The notes under the pieces are model-generated. The model searched no databases, was not told where the DNA came from, and saw nothing but the letters and a program-made list of their open reading frames with translations. Positions 54,473-63,379 of a stretch of 64,000 bases of DNA are shown in pieces. How positions within the stretch are numbered: the stretch's first letter is position 1; every line of letters begins with the position of its first letter. Origin of the DNA: Nocardioides iriomotensis (GTDB lineage Bacteria; Actinomycetota; Actinomycetes; Propionibacteriales; Nocardioidaceae); assembly GCF_004168035.1 (NCBI RefSeq), contig NZ_SDPU01000020.1:248001-312000 (forward strand). Reading direction: 5' to 3'. The position numbers and the translations under genes were made by a program.

Positions 54473-55393
54473 ATGCAGCTGACGTACGTGTTCTCCGAGC
54501 TCGGCAACGGGCTCAGGCGCAACGTGTCCATGACGATCGCCGTGATCGTGACGATCTTCGTCTCCCTCACGCTCGTGGGGATGGGCCTGCTCCTCAACGC
54601 CCAGGCGACCAAGGCGGAGCAGTACTGGGGCAGCAAGCTCCAGATCACGGTCTTCCTCTGCAACGAGAACTCCACGACCGCCAACTGCGTCAACGGCGAG
54701 GCCACCGACGACCAGAAGGCGACGATCGAGAAGACGCTCGACAGCAACAACGAGGTCGCGTCCTGGCGGCTGCAGTCGAAGCAGGAGGCCTACGACAAGT
54801 GGCGTGAGGCGTACGTCGCCGACGACGACACCGAGAGCCGGGTCTACGAGTCGATCCGGCCCTCCGACATGCAGGAGTCCTACTGGGTCCAGCTCAAGGA
54901 CCCGGAGAAGTTCCTCGGCATCAAGTCGGCCGTCCAGGGCCTGCCCGGCGTCAACACCGTGCGCGACCTCCGCGAGGTGCTCAAGCCGATCTACTTCTGG
55001 ATGAACGTCATGAAGTGGGGGGCCATCGGCATCGCCGCGTTCCTCGTCGTCGCCGCGATCCTCCAGGTCGGCAACACGATCCGGCTGGCGGCGTTCGCCC
55101 GCCGGCGGGAGATCGGCATCATGCGCCTCGTCGGCGCGTCCAGCCTCTACATCCAGCTGCCGTTCCTGATGGAGTCCCTGGTCGCCGCCCTGATCGGGGT
55201 CGGGCTCGCCAGCGGCGCCCTCCTGGTCTTCATGGGCGTGGTCATCTACGGCACGCTCCGGCCGACCTCCAACATCGTCGCCTGGGTGGACTGGGGCGAC
55301 GGTCTCTGGGCCGTCGGCCTCATCGCGCTGCTCGGTCTGGCGCTCACTTTGATCCCGACCCTGGTAATGACCCGGAAATACCTCAAAGTGTGA
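54473..55393 (+). CDS. ftsX: cell-division protein FtsX
   Basis: A 306-aa permease-like protein: first helix (MTIAVIVTIFVSLTLVGMGLLL), an extracellular loop of about 130 residues (including the CNENSTTANC segment that may form a disulfide), and three C-terminal helices with RLAAFARRREIGIMRLVGAS. It transmits FtsE ATPase cycles to an extracellular hydrolase, probably the M23 protein encoded next. Confidence 0.94.
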   Translation: MQLTYVFSELGNGLRRNVSMTIAVIVTIFVSLTLVGMGLLLNAQATKAEQYWGSKLQITVFLCNENSTTANCVNGEATDDQKATIEKTLDSNNEVASWRLQSKQEAYDKWREAYVADDDTESRVYESIRPSDMQESYWVQLKDPEKFLGIKSAVQGLPGVNTVRDLREVLKPIYFWMNVMKWGAIGIAAFLVVAAILQVGNTIRLAAFARRREIGIMRLVGASSLYIQLPFLMESLVAALIGVGLASGALLVFMGVVIYGTLRPTSNIVAWVDWGDGLWAVGLIALLGLALTLIPTLVMTRKYLKV

Positions 55394-55488
55394 GGTTCCT
55401 CCGTTACCGTCGATCTCGCTCAGGTATCAGCCGCCGGTCCCGATAGTCCTTCCGACGGCAACACGCGAGACAGCAAGGCAGACGACCG

Positions 55489-56817
55489 GTGGTACGCAAC
55501 TTCCCCTGCACTACCCGTCGCCCAGTCAGCCGGACGAGGGTCAGGACTGCGGCGGTCGCGCTCGTGTCCCTCGGCATGCTCGCCGGCGCGCTCTCGCTGC
55601 CGCCCGCCTACGCCGGGCCGCGCGACAAGGAGCTCAAGCACCAGAAGAACAAGGTCGACGAGAAGGTCCAGGGCGCCGAGACGGACCTCGACCACTCCAG
55701 CGCCGCCCTCCAGCAGGCCACCGCGGCGCTCTCCGCCGCCCAGGCCCAGCTCGACACCGCGCAGGCGCACCTCGCCAAGACCCGCGGGGAGCTGGCCGCC
55801 GCCGAGGCGCTCGACCGGCAGATGCAGGCCAAGCTCGACGCGGCCATCGCCAAGCTCGAGCGGGCCCGGGCGGACCTCGAGCAGGGCCACGTCAAGGTCG
55901 CCGAGCAGGAGCGTGAGCTCGGCCGGCTGGTCGTCGCCAACTACCAGGGCGGCGACCCTGCCCTGATGGGCCTGTCGATGGTGCTCACCAGCCAGGACCC
56001 CTCCGAGCTCACCGGCCAGCTCAACTCCGTCCAGAACGTCATGGACAAGGAGGACGCGACCCTCTCGCGCCTCGAGGCGTCCAAGGTCCTGCTCGCGGTC
56101 CAGGAGCAGGAGGTCGAGGACGCCAAGGACGAGGTAGCCGTGCAGCGGCAGGCCGCGGCCGAGAACCTCGTCAAGAAGCAGGACCTCGAGAAGCAGGCCG
56201 CCGCCGCCGAGCTCCAGGTGCAGAACCTCGTCAGCCTGCGCCAGGAGGCCGAGGACAAGGCCGAGGAGGCCCGCCAGGCCGACCTCGCCACCCTCAAGAG
56301 CCTCGAGAAGGAGCAGGACCGGATCGCGGAGATCCTCAAGAAGCGCGCCGAGGCGGCTCGCCGCCGGGCCGCGGCCGCTGCCGCCGCCGCCAACGGCGCC
56401 GGCGTGGGCCCGCTGCACTCCAACGGCTACCTCGACTACCCCGTGCCGGGCAGCATCACCTCGCCGTTCGGCTGGCGCCGGCACCCGATCTTCGGCTACC
56501 GGTCCCTCCACGACGGCATCGACTTCGGCGTCGGCTGCGGCACCCCGATCCGGGCGCCCGCCGCGGGCCGCGTGCTCCAGGAGTACTTCCAGTCCGCGTG
56601 GGGCAACCGGATCATCATCGACCACGGCTTCCACAAGGGAGTCGGGCTGGCGACGATCTCCAACCACCTCAGCGGTTACGCCGTCAACGCGGGCGACTGG
56701 GTCGAGCGCGGCCAGGTCATCGGCTTCGTCGGCAACACCGGCTGGTCCACGGGCTGCCACCTGCACTTCACGGTGATGCAGAACGGCTCGCCGGTCGACC
56801 CGATGAACTGGCTCTGA
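55489..56817 (+). CDS. coiled-coil M23 family peptidoglycan endopeptidase
   Basis: A 442-aa exported murein hydrolase. The signal peptide has TAAVALVSLGMLAGALSLPPAYA. Residues about 45-300 are an Ala/Glu/Gln/Lys-rich coiled coil, and the C-terminal ~120 residues are an M23 (LytM) domain. Zinc and catalytic residues are present: H341 and D345 in LHDGIDFG, and H424/H426 in CHLHF. The architecture (coiled coil + M23 next to ftsEX) parallels EnvC, but with an intact active site. GTG start. Confidence 0.92.
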   Translation: MVRNFPCTTRRPVSRTRVRTAAVALVSLGMLAGALSLPPAYAGPRDKELKHQKNKVDEKVQGAETDLDHSSAALQQATAALSAAQAQLDTAQAHLAKTRGELAAAEALDRQMQAKLDAAIAKLERARADLEQGHVKVAEQERELGRLVVANYQGGDPALMGLSMVLTSQDPSELTGQLNSVQNVMDKEDATLSRLEASKVLLAVQEQEVEDAKDEVAVQRQAAAENLVKKQDLEKQAAAAELQVQNLVSLRQEAEDKAEEARQADLATLKSLEKEQDRIAEILKKRAEAARRRAAAAAAAANGAGVGPLHSNGYLDYPVPGSITSPFGWRRHPIFGYRSLHDGIDFGVGCGTPIRAPAAGRVLQEYFQSAWGNRIIIDHGFHKGVGLATISNHLSGYAVNAGDWVERGQVIGFVGNTGWSTGCHLHFTVMQNGSPVDPMNWL

Positions 56818-56868
56818 CCGCCGTACCGGCCCGGTAACCCGGTTGCCGGACCTGGGAGAATCGGGCCC

Positions 56869-57348
56869 ATGGCACGTGAGCAGGGGCAGAAGATGGTGGC
56901 GCAGAACAAGAAGGCGCGCCACGACTTCCACATCGAGGACACCTTCGAGGCCGGGCTGGTCCTCGTCGGCACCGAGGTGAAGTCCCTGCGTGCCGGCCGC
57001 GCGTCGCTCGTCGACGGCTTCGCCGACATCGAGGGCCACGAGGTCTGGCTGCACGGCGTCCACATCCCGGAGTACACCCAGGGCACCTGGACCAACCACT
57101 CCGCCCGCCGCAAGCGCAAGCTGCTGCTCAACCGCGCCGAGATCGACAAGATCGAGCGCCGGGTGAACGAGAAGGGGCTCACGATCGTCCCGCTCGCGCT
57201 CTACTTCAAGGACGGGCGCGCCAAGGTGGAGATCGCGCTCGCCCGAGGCAAGAAGTCGTTCGACAAGCGGCACGCCATCGCCGAGCGGCAGGCCAAGCGT
57301 GAGACCGAGCAGGCGGTCGGGCGCCGGCTCAAGGGCCACCAGGACTGA
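56869..57348 (+). CDS. smpB: SsrA-binding protein SmpB
   Basis: A 159-aa protein that carries tmRNA to stalled ribosomes. Conserved blocks are [51 protein letters not shown] and [22 protein letters not shown], with the basic C-terminal tail. GAGAAT lies 7 nt before the ATG (leaderless pattern). The tmRNA gene is less than 3 kb downstream. Confidence 0.96.
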   Translation: MAREQGQKMVAQNKKARHDFHIEDTFEAGLVLVGTEVKSLRAGRASLVDGFADIEGHEVWLHGVHIPEYTQGTWTNHSARRKRKLLLNRAEIDKIERRVNEKGLTIVPLALYFKDGRAKVEIALARGKKSFDKRHAIAERQAKRETEQAVGRRLKGHQD

Positions 57349-57375
57349 CCGCGAGCGACCGGATACCGTCGCCCC

Positions 57376-58281
57376 GTGACGCTCACGGACGCCGACGTCC
57401 CCGCCTGGTGGTCCGGTCTGGGTCTGCCCGGGCTGTACGACGCCCACGTGCACTTCCTGCCGCCACCGGTCATGGCGCGGGTGCGCGAGCAGTTCGACGG
57501 CGCGGGGCCGCTGATCGGGCGGGAGTGGCCGCTGCGCTACCGCGGCGACGATGACGAGCGCGTCTCCCAGCTGCGCGACCTGGGGGTACGGCGGTTCAGC
57601 GCGCTGCCCTACGCCCACCGGCCCGACATCGCGGAGTACCTCAACGGCTGGGCGGCCGGCCTCGCCGACGCCGTCCCCGAGGTGCTTCGGTCGGCGACGT
57701 TCTACCCCGAGCCGAGCGCGGGGGAGTACGTCGCGCGGCGCATCGACCAGGGCACCGAGGTGTTCAAGGTGCACGTGCAGGTGGGCGACTTCGACGTGCT
57801 CGACCCGCTGCTGCGCGATGTCTGGGGGCGGCTCGAGGACGCCGGCACGCCGGTCGTCATCCATGTCAACGCCGGCCCGGTGGCCACGCCCCGCACCGGC
57901 CCGGAGCCGCTGCGCGCGCTGATGGCGGCGTACCCGCGGCTGACGCTGGTGCTCGCCCACATGGGCGCGCCGCACTACGACGAGTTCATGGCGGTGGTCG
58001 AGAAGTACGAGCGAGTCCACCTCGACACGACGATGGCGTTCACCGACTTCTGGGAGGAGATGGCGCCGTTCCCCCGCGACCTGCTGCCGCGGCTGCGCGA
58101 CCTCCAGGCCAAGGTCGTGCTCGGCTCCGACTTCCCGAACATCCCCTACGCGTACGCCCACCAGCTCGAGGCCCTCGCGCGGCTCGGGCTCGGAGACGAC
58201 TGGCTGCGCGATATCTGCTGGCACAACGGGGTCCGCTTGTTCGAGACTCCCGCTACTGACCTGACGGAAGGATCTGCATGA
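57376..58281 (+). CDS. TIM-barrel amidohydrolase family protein
   Basis: A 301-aa amidohydrolase_2-type enzyme (ACMSD-like). YDAHVHFLPPP has the metal-binding HxH, VVIHVNAGP and LVLAHMGAPHYDEF carry the later His residues, and VLGSDFPNIPY holds the catalytic Asp. It could be a decarboxylase or hydrolase; substrate unknown. TACCGT is 6 nt before the GTG. The stop overlaps the DUF885 gene (ATGA). Confidence 0.86.
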   Translation: MTLTDADVPAWWSGLGLPGLYDAHVHFLPPPVMARVREQFDGAGPLIGREWPLRYRGDDDERVSQLRDLGVRRFSALPYAHRPDIAEYLNGWAAGLADAVPEVLRSATFYPEPSAGEYVARRIDQGTEVFKVHVQVGDFDVLDPLLRDVWGRLEDAGTPVVIHVNAGPVATPRTGPEPLRALMAAYPRLTLVLAHMGAPHYDEFMAVVEKYERVHLDTTMAFTDFWEEMAPFPRDLLPRLRDLQAKVVLGSDFPNIPYAYAHQLEALARLGLGDDWLRDICWHNGVRLFETPATDLTEGSA

Positions 58282-59942
58282 GCGACCCGCTGACCGACAT
58301 CGACGCCTTGGCCGACGAGTACTGGGCGCACTACCTCGACACCTACCCGACCGAGGCGCACCTGCTCGGGGACTACGCGAAGGCCGGCCGCTTCGAGCAG
58401 GCCTCGCGGGCGGCGGAGGACCGCGAGATCGACGCGCTGCGCGAGTTCGCCCGCCGCGCCGACGCGTTCGACGACGGCGCGCTCGACGAGAAGCAGCGGA
58501 TCACCCGGGCCGTGCTCGCCGCCGACGCGACCAGCAAGGCCGACTTGCTCGAGGCGCGGCTGGCCGAGATCGCGCCGGCGGACCCGATCTTCGGCATGCA
58601 GGTGTCGATGCCGATCGTGACCGGGATGCTCGCCCTGCCGACCGCCGAGGTCGCCGAGGCGCTGGCCGACACGTACCGCGGGGTCGCCGCCCACTACCGC
58701 GACCAGGTCGAGCGGCTCCGCGAGGGCAAGGCCCGCGGCTGGCTGCCGGCCGCGTTCGCGGTCGAGGACACCGTCAAGCAGATCGACGCGATCCTCGACT
58801 CGCCGGTGTCCGACGACGGCCTGCTGCGCACCACCCCGACGCCCGACGGGTTCGACGCCGACGCCTGGCGCGCCCGGCTCGAGGAGGTCATCTCGTCCGA
58901 CGTCCGGCCGGCGATGGCCGCCCTGCGCGACGCGCTCCGCGACGAGGTGCTGGCCGACGCCCGACCGGAGGACAAGGTCGGCCTGCGCTGGCTCGAGGGC
59001 GGCGACGCGGCGTACGACGCGACGCTCCGCTACTTCACGACCACCACCAAGACCGCCCAGGAGATCCACGACCTCGGGCTCGCCCAGGTCGAGAAGCTCG
59101 CCGACGAGTACCGCGCGCTCGGTCCCGAGGTCGTCGGCAGCGACGACCTCGCGACGATCTTCGACGCCATGCGCAACGACCCCAAGCTGCACTTCAGCAA
59201 CGGGCAGGACCTCGTCGACCAGTCCGAGGTGGCCATGCAGCGGGCGTGGGACGCCATGCCCGACTGGTTCGAGACGCTGCCGCAGGCGCCGTGCGGCGTC
59301 GCGGGCACGATGACCGGGCCGAAGGCCTTCTACTTCCCACCCGCCACCGACGGCTCCCGCGGCGGCACGTTCTTCGTCAACATCGACGACCCGGACTCGT
59401 GGGGCATCTTCGAGCTGGAGTCGATGGCCTTCCACGAGGGAATCCCCGGCCACCACCTCCAGCTCGCGATCGCCGGGGAGCTCCAAGGTGTGCCGGAGTT
59501 CCGCAAGCACATCCACAACTCGGCGTACGCCGAGGGCTGGGGCCTCTACACCGAGCGGCTCTCCGACGAGATGGGGCTGTACTCCGGCCCGGTCGACCGG
59601 ATGGGCATGTACGCCGCCGACTCGATGCGTGCCTGCCGGCTCGTCGTCGACACCGGCCTGCACGCGCTGGGCTGGAGCCGGCAGCAGGCCATCGACTTCA
59701 TGGTGGACAACTCGCCGCTGAAGGAGTCGATGTGCCGCCCGGAGATCGACCGCTACATCGTCAGCCCCGGCCAGGCGACGTCGTACATGGTCGGCCGGGT
59801 CGAGATCCAGCGGATGCGCGCCGAGGCCGAGGCCCGTCAGGGCGATGGGTTCAGCATCAAGGCGTTCCACTCCGCGGTGCTCGACAACGGCTCGCTGCCG
59901 CTCGGCGTCCTCGACGACGTCGTCCGCACGCGGCTGCCCTGA
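58278..59942 (+). CDS. DUF885 family metallopeptidase-like protein
   Basis: A 554-aa protein of the DUF885 group, thought to be zinc peptidases. The metal motif is FHEGIPGHHLQ (H386, E387, H391-type HExxxHH arrangement) with downstream EGWGLYTERLSDEMGLY carrying a further Glu. No signal peptide is seen, so it is cytoplasmic. Co-translated with the amidohydrolase. Peptide substrate unknown. Confidence 0.87.
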   Translation: MSDPLTDIDALADEYWAHYLDTYPTEAHLLGDYAKAGRFEQASRAAEDREIDALREFARRADAFDDGALDEKQRITRAVLAADATSKADLLEARLAEIAPADPIFGMQVSMPIVTGMLALPTAEVAEALADTYRGVAAHYRDQVERLREGKARGWLPAAFAVEDTVKQIDAILDSPVSDDGLLRTTPTPDGFDADAWRARLEEVISSDVRPAMAALRDALRDEVLADARPEDKVGLRWLEGGDAAYDATLRYFTTTTKTAQEIHDLGLAQVEKLADEYRALGPEVVGSDDLATIFDAMRNDPKLHFSNGQDLVDQSEVAMQRAWDAMPDWFETLPQAPCGVAGTMTGPKAFYFPPATDGSRGGTFFVNIDDPDSWGIFELESMAFHEGIPGHHLQLAIAGELQGVPEFRKHIHNSAYAEGWGLYTERLSDEMGLYSGPVDRMGMYAADSMRACRLVVDTGLHALGWSRQQAIDFMVDNSPLKESMCRPEIDRYIVSPGQATSYMVGRVEIQRMRAEAEARQGDGFSIKAFHSAVLDNGSLPLGVLDDVVRTRLP

Positions 59943-59951
59943 GTCGTCCAC

Positions 59952-59987
59952 GGGGGCCGGGCACGGAATATGCCGTGCCCGGCCTCC
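59952..59987 (+). terminator. 15-bp stem terminator after the DUF885 gene
   Basis: GGGGGCCGGGCACGG (59952-59966) pairs with CCGTGCCCGGCCTCC (59973-59987), with one G-U pair and an AATATG loop, 9 bp after the stop. It separates the operon from ssrA. Confidence 0.8.
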
Positions 59988-60025
59988 GTTGCCACCGGTA
60001 CAGTGGCAGTGTTGACAACTCAAGA

Positions 60026-60394
60026 GGGGCTGATCGGTTTCGACTTGGGACGTTGGTCCCAGGGGAAGCGGGTCGAGGATCCACGGTCATCTCGTAAACG
60101 ATCCGTGGGAACCAATAACTGCCAACGCTAAGCGCAGTTCGTTCGCTCTCGCCGCCTGAGGCGATTAGCGACGGGTCGGTCTGAGGGCGCCTCCGCCTCA
60201 GTAGCCGGCCTCATCTAGGAGGCTTGCCGCCCAGCCCGGGCCACGAGGGCTGAGCGGGACACTTTCGTGGCTGAGCCCGTAGGCGACCTGTTCGTGGGAG
60301 CGCCTGGGCCGAGAAAAGCGACAGCACGGACTGCACCCGGAGAAGACCTGGTACGGCGCTCGAGGACGCGGGTTCGATTCCCGCCAGCTCCACC
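60026..60394 (+). ncRNA. ssrA: tmRNA (transfer-messenger RNA)
   Basis: About 369 nt. The 5' end GGGGCTGATCGGTTTCGAC and the 3' end GGTTCGATTCCCGCCAGCTCC-type T arm and acceptor pair as a tRNA-like domain (GGGGCUG against CAGCUCC). The resume codon GCC at 60121 opens the tag reading frame 60121-60159, encoding ANAKRSSFALAA and a UGA stop; the ALAA end is the ClpXP degron. ACC follows the acceptor stem and the next base is G, so the terminal A of CCA is added after transcription. smpB is just upstream in the same direction. Confidence 0.95.
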
Positions 60395-60428
60395 GACCGA
60401 GGCATGTTCCCGAAAGCCTCTTGAGAGT

Positions 60429-60460
60429 AGTGCCCGGGACCCGAAAGGGTCTCGGGCACT
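60429..60460 (+). terminator. tmRNA terminator hairpin
   Basis: AGTGCCCGGGACCC (60429-60442) pairs with GGGTCTCGGGCACT (60447-60460) with one G-U pair and a GAAA tetraloop, followed by TCTGTGTCTT. It is 34 bp after the tmRNA end. Confidence 0.88.
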
Positions 60461-60720
60461 TCTGTGTCTTGATGCGAAGTCCGGATCCTCATGGTGATCG
60501 TCCACCCGTGCGCCCGGATCTACCGGGCTGTGACCGGTTCACGCGCCGAGAGGTCGGACGGGAACCGATTCCGCAGCCGACCCCGCGGGTTCGCGCCGAA
60601 TTGCGTCGAAGTTCCCGAATCGCCTTTGCGAGACTGAATGGCCGACTTAGAGTTCCGGTTATCGCGCATCAAGGGCGCACGTGAGCGTGAGTGACCTGCT
60701 AGATCTGGGGGATCAGTAGC
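60461..60720. other. gene-free stretch between the tmRNA terminator and the HTH gene
   Basis: About 260 bp without a supported gene. Base composition is slightly less GC-rich toward 60640-60720 (GACTTAGAGTTCCGGTTATCG, AGATCTGGGGGATCAGTAGC), and the promoter of the HTH gene is presumably there. No clear -35/-10 pair was identified. Confidence 0.5.
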
Positions 60721-61107
60721 GTGAAGGCTGACTTCGACCCGGCGAACGTTCTGGGCTGTGATCTCGAGCAGGCCCAGTGGCTCATGCGGGGGCACGTGGT
60801 GACTCCGGGGGAGGTGGAGGCCGTCGCCCTGGCGTGCTACCGGTGGCGCGTGCATCAGCGTGATCCCAACTCCTACTGGGTGACGGTAGGTCAGGCCGCC
60901 GCCATTCTCGGTGTCTCGCGCGACGAGCTCCGCATGATGCTGGCCGAGCGAAGACTGCCCTTCGCTACTCACCGCAGTGGTGTCCGGCTGATGAGGCGGC
61001 AGCAGATCCAGGAAGTAGCCAACCGACGCGCAACGTCGAGTCGCGACCCCCACATCTCGGACCTTGTCGGCGGGGTGAGACGACCCCGTTACGCACGACC
61101 GCGCTGA
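60721..61107 (+). CDS. excisionase-like helix-turn-helix protein
   Basis: A 128-aa protein. SYWVTVGQAAAILGVSRDELRMMLAERRLPFATHRSGVRLMRRQQIQEV is a MerR/excisionase-type HTH (HTH_17: T-x-x-Q-A-A-x-x-L-G-V-S...L-P...G-x-x-R). An N-terminal ~55-residue region (CDLEQAQWLMRGHVVTPGEVEAVALACYRWRV) is unrecognised. GTG start after GGGGGAT. It sits immediately after the tmRNA gene, a favourite integration site, and is bracketed by related repeats, so it may be left from an integrated element. It could also be an ordinary regulator. Confidence 0.7.
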   Translation: MKADFDPANVLGCDLEQAQWLMRGHVVTPGEVEAVALACYRWRVHQRDPNSYWVTVGQAAAILGVSRDELRMMLAERRLPFATHRSGVRLMRRQQIQEVANRRATSSRDPHISDLVGGVRRPRYARPR

Positions 61108-61142
61108 CCCCGCCGACATCCCCGGCTTCATTTCCCGGGGAC

Positions 61143-61201
61143 CCCACCGACGCAAGCCTCTCGAGGAAGTGCCCGGACCCCCCGTGGGTCCGGGTGCTTC
61201 C
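61143..61201. repeat. degenerate copy of the sequence following the tmRNA 3' end, with hairpin
   Basis: CCCACCGAC-GC-AAGCCTCTCGAGGAAGTGCCCGGACCC resembles the region after the tmRNA acceptor stem (CCACCGACCGAGG... then AAGCCTCTTGAGAGTAGTGCCCGGGACCC at 60391-60442). The hairpin CCCGGACCC (61172-61180) / GGGTCCGGG (61186-61194) with a CCCGT loop can terminate the HTH gene. The two copies flank about 0.75 kb. Confidence 0.55.
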
Positions 61202-61226
61202 ATGTCACGCCCCGTGTCCGTCCCTC

Positions 61227-61676
61227 TCAGCTCGAAGGACACCCCAGGCCGGACGCGGTCTCGCCGATGGCGTCCCCGACGGCCTGGATGTGCGGCTCGA
61301 GCGCGGCCTTGGCCCGCTGAGGGGTGGCGTCGTGCGGCAACCGCGCCACGGTGTTGGTCAGGCCACGGACGGCGGTGGTCAGCGGCTCGAGGTCGGCCTT
61401 CTCGGTCTGCAGCGAGTCCAGGAGGGCGACGGCCTCCTGCTTGAGGGTCGACGCGGCCCCCATCTTCGCGTTGGTGTCTCCGGAGGCGACCGCGTCGACG
61501 GCCGACTCGAACGCGTTCTCGAAGCGCGCCAGCGCGTCGCACACGTCCGACGAGCCGCCGCTGCTGCCGCCCTCGCTGCTGCTCTTGAAGGCGTCCCCGC
61601 AGCCGCCGACGGCGAGGCCGACACACATGACGACGGCCGCGAGCCGTCGTGCTCTCCACGCATCCAGACCGGCCAC
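61227..61676 (-). CDS. small lipoprotein, unknown function
   Basis: A 149-aa exported protein with RARRLAAVVMCVGLAVGGC as signal peptide and lipobox (VGGC). The mature part is Ser/Gly-rich at first, then helical (CDALARFENAFESAVDAVASGDTNAKMGAASTLKQEAVALLDSLQ and following) with Cys residues near both ends that might pair. GTG 61676 is supported by GGGAAGGGAG about 6 nt upstream. No family recognised. Confidence 0.75.
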   Translation of the reverse strand: MAGLDAWRARRLAAVVMCVGLAVGGCGDAFKSSSEGGSSGGSSDVCDALARFENAFESAVDAVASGDTNAKMGAASTLKQEAVALLDSLQTEKADLEPLTTAVRGLTNTVARLPHDATPQRAKAALEPHIQAVGDAIGETASGLGCPSS

Positions 61677-61783
61677 GGCGAGCTCCCTTCCCTTGACCAG
61701 CAGGATCCCCGCGCCCGGCGGACGGTCCGCCACCTGATCCGGGTGAAAGCCGAGCGGCAGGCCGAGCGGCTCCGAGCAGGCCC

Positions 61784-63379
61784 TCAGCCCATCAGCATGT
61801 CCTCGTGCGAGGACGGCCCGAGGTCGCCCAGGCGTCGCATCCGCAGGGACACCACGAAGCCGATGGCGCCGGCCAGGACGGGCACGAGGATGGCGACCCG
61901 CACCGCGACGTCACGGGCCCCGTCGTTGATCTGCACGATCTCGGCGGCCTTCGCCTCCGGGGCGTCGCTGAGCAGCTCCTCGAGCTGGGCCGTGCTCATG
62001 ATCTGGGCGTCGTCCTCGAGCTTCTGGGCCACCTGGTCCTTCTCCGACGCGCTCAGCACCGTGCTGTCGTTCGCCATCGTGGTGAACGACAGCGAGAGGA
62101 CGGCGAGCATGATGGCGCCGGCGAAGGCCAGACCGAACGACAACCCGAAGGAGCCGCCGGCCGAGTTCACGCCCGCCGCCTCGCTCACGCGTTCCTCGGA
62201 GATGGGCGACAGCGTGTAGTTGTTCAGCTGGGAGACCAGAAGGCCCAGGCCGCAACCGGCGATGACGAGCGGCACGACCAGCGCCCACCCCGAGGTCGCG
62301 CGTGGCACGACCGGGATGAGCAGCGCCAGGCCCACGGTCACGAGGAGGAACCCCAGGTTGATGACGCGGCTCGACCGGAGCTCCTTGGCCTTCTTGCCGG
62401 CGTAGAGGGCGACGGCGAACATGCTCAGCGACAGGGGCGCGATGGCGAGTCCGGCCAACATCGCGTTGTACCCGAGCACCAGCTGCGTGTAGATCGGCAG
62501 CACGATCATCGCGCCGCCGAGGGCGACCTGCTGCAGCAGCTGCGAGGAGATCCCCAGCCGGAAGTGCGGCAGGGAGAAGAGGTCGGGGTCGATCAGTGTC
62601 ACCTGCCCGTGACGCTTGCGACGGCGGAGCCAGGTCACCAGCAGCGCGAGACCCACCAGGCCGAGGAGCATCAGCGCCGCGACGGACTCGCCGCCCTCCT
62701 GCCAGACCAGGATGCTGAGCACGACGCCGCCCATGCCGACGACGGAGAGCACCGCTCCGACGAGGTCGATCTCGCGGGGGCCGGTGTACGGCGCGTCCTT
62801 GATCCGGCGCACCCCGGACAGCACGACGACGATGATCACGGCCTCGAGCAGGAACCCCACCCGCCAGGACATGTACGTCGTGATGAAGCCGCCGAGCAGC
62901 GGGCCGACCGCGGCCGCGATGGCAGCCGCTGCCCCGACCATCGCGTACACCTGCTTCTGGGCCGAGCCCTCGAAGTTCCCGTGGACGAGGGACTGCATCG
63001 CCGGCAGCAGCAGGGAGGCGCCGATGCCGCCGATCACCGCCCAGAAGATGATGACCGCGCGGAGGTCCTGCGCGAGAGTCATCGCGACGGCCCCGGCGCC
63101 GTACCCGAGCAGCCCGAGCACGTAGGCGCGGCGTCGACCGAAGAGGTCGCCGATCTTGCTGCCGATGAGGATGAACGCCGCCGACACGAGGGCCTCGAGA
63201 GCGATGGTTCCCTGCACCCCGCTCACGGTCGCGTCCAGGTCGCGCACGACGGCCGAGATCGAGACGTTCATCAGCGAGGTGTCGACCACCAGGACGAACA
63301 TCGCCATCGACAGCAGCACCGCCAGGAGACGGTCGGGCCGCGCCGCCTGCTCGACGGTGTCTCGCTCGGCGGTCTTCAT
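61784..63379 (-). CDS. MFS multidrug exporter, DHA2 (14-TM) family
   Basis: A 531-aa major facilitator of the EmrB/QacA class, exporting compounds by proton antiport. The N-terminal LLAVLLSMAMFVLVVDTSLMNVSISAVVRDL is the family motif with the membrane Asp. GSKIGDLFGRRRAYVLGLLG is the A-motif loop, and IGGIGASLLLPAMQSLV is the motif C region. An extracellular stretch before the last helix (STVLSASEKDQVAQKLEDDAQIMSTAQLEELLSDAPEAKAAEIVQ) is long. The ATG overlaps the DUF2252 stop (ATGA). Confidence 0.9.
   Translation of the reverse strand: MKTAERDTVEQAARPDRLLAVLLSMAMFVLVVDTSLMNVSISAVVRDLDATVSGVQGTIALEALVSAAFILIGSKIGDLFGRRRAYVLGLLGYGAGAVAMTLAQDLRAVIIFWAVIGGIGASLLLPAMQSLVHGNFEGSAQKQVYAMVGAAAAIAAAVGPLLGGFITTYMSWRVGFLLEAVIIVVVLSGVRRIKDAPYTGPREIDLVGAVLSVVGMGGVVLSILVWQEGGESVAALMLLGLVGLALLVTWLRRRKRHGQVTLIDPDLFSLPHFRLGISSQLLQQVALGGAMIVLPIYTQLVLGYNAMLAGLAIAPLSLSMFAVALYAGKKAKELRSSRVINLGFLLVTVGLALLIPVVPRATSGWALVVPLVIAGCGLGLLVSQLNNYTLSPISEERVSEAAGVNSAGGSFGLSFGLAFAGAIMLAVLSLSFTTMANDSTVLSASEKDQVAQKLEDDAQIMSTAQLEELLSDAPEAKAAEIVQINDGARDVAVRVAILVPVLAGAIGFVVSLRMRRLGDLGPSSHEDMLMG

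Noticed and set aside
55394-55488. Cyclic-di-AMP (ydaO) riboswitch before the M23 hydrolase, as known in other actinomycetes
   Set aside because: The gap is under 100 nt and the conserved core and stems could not be recognised.
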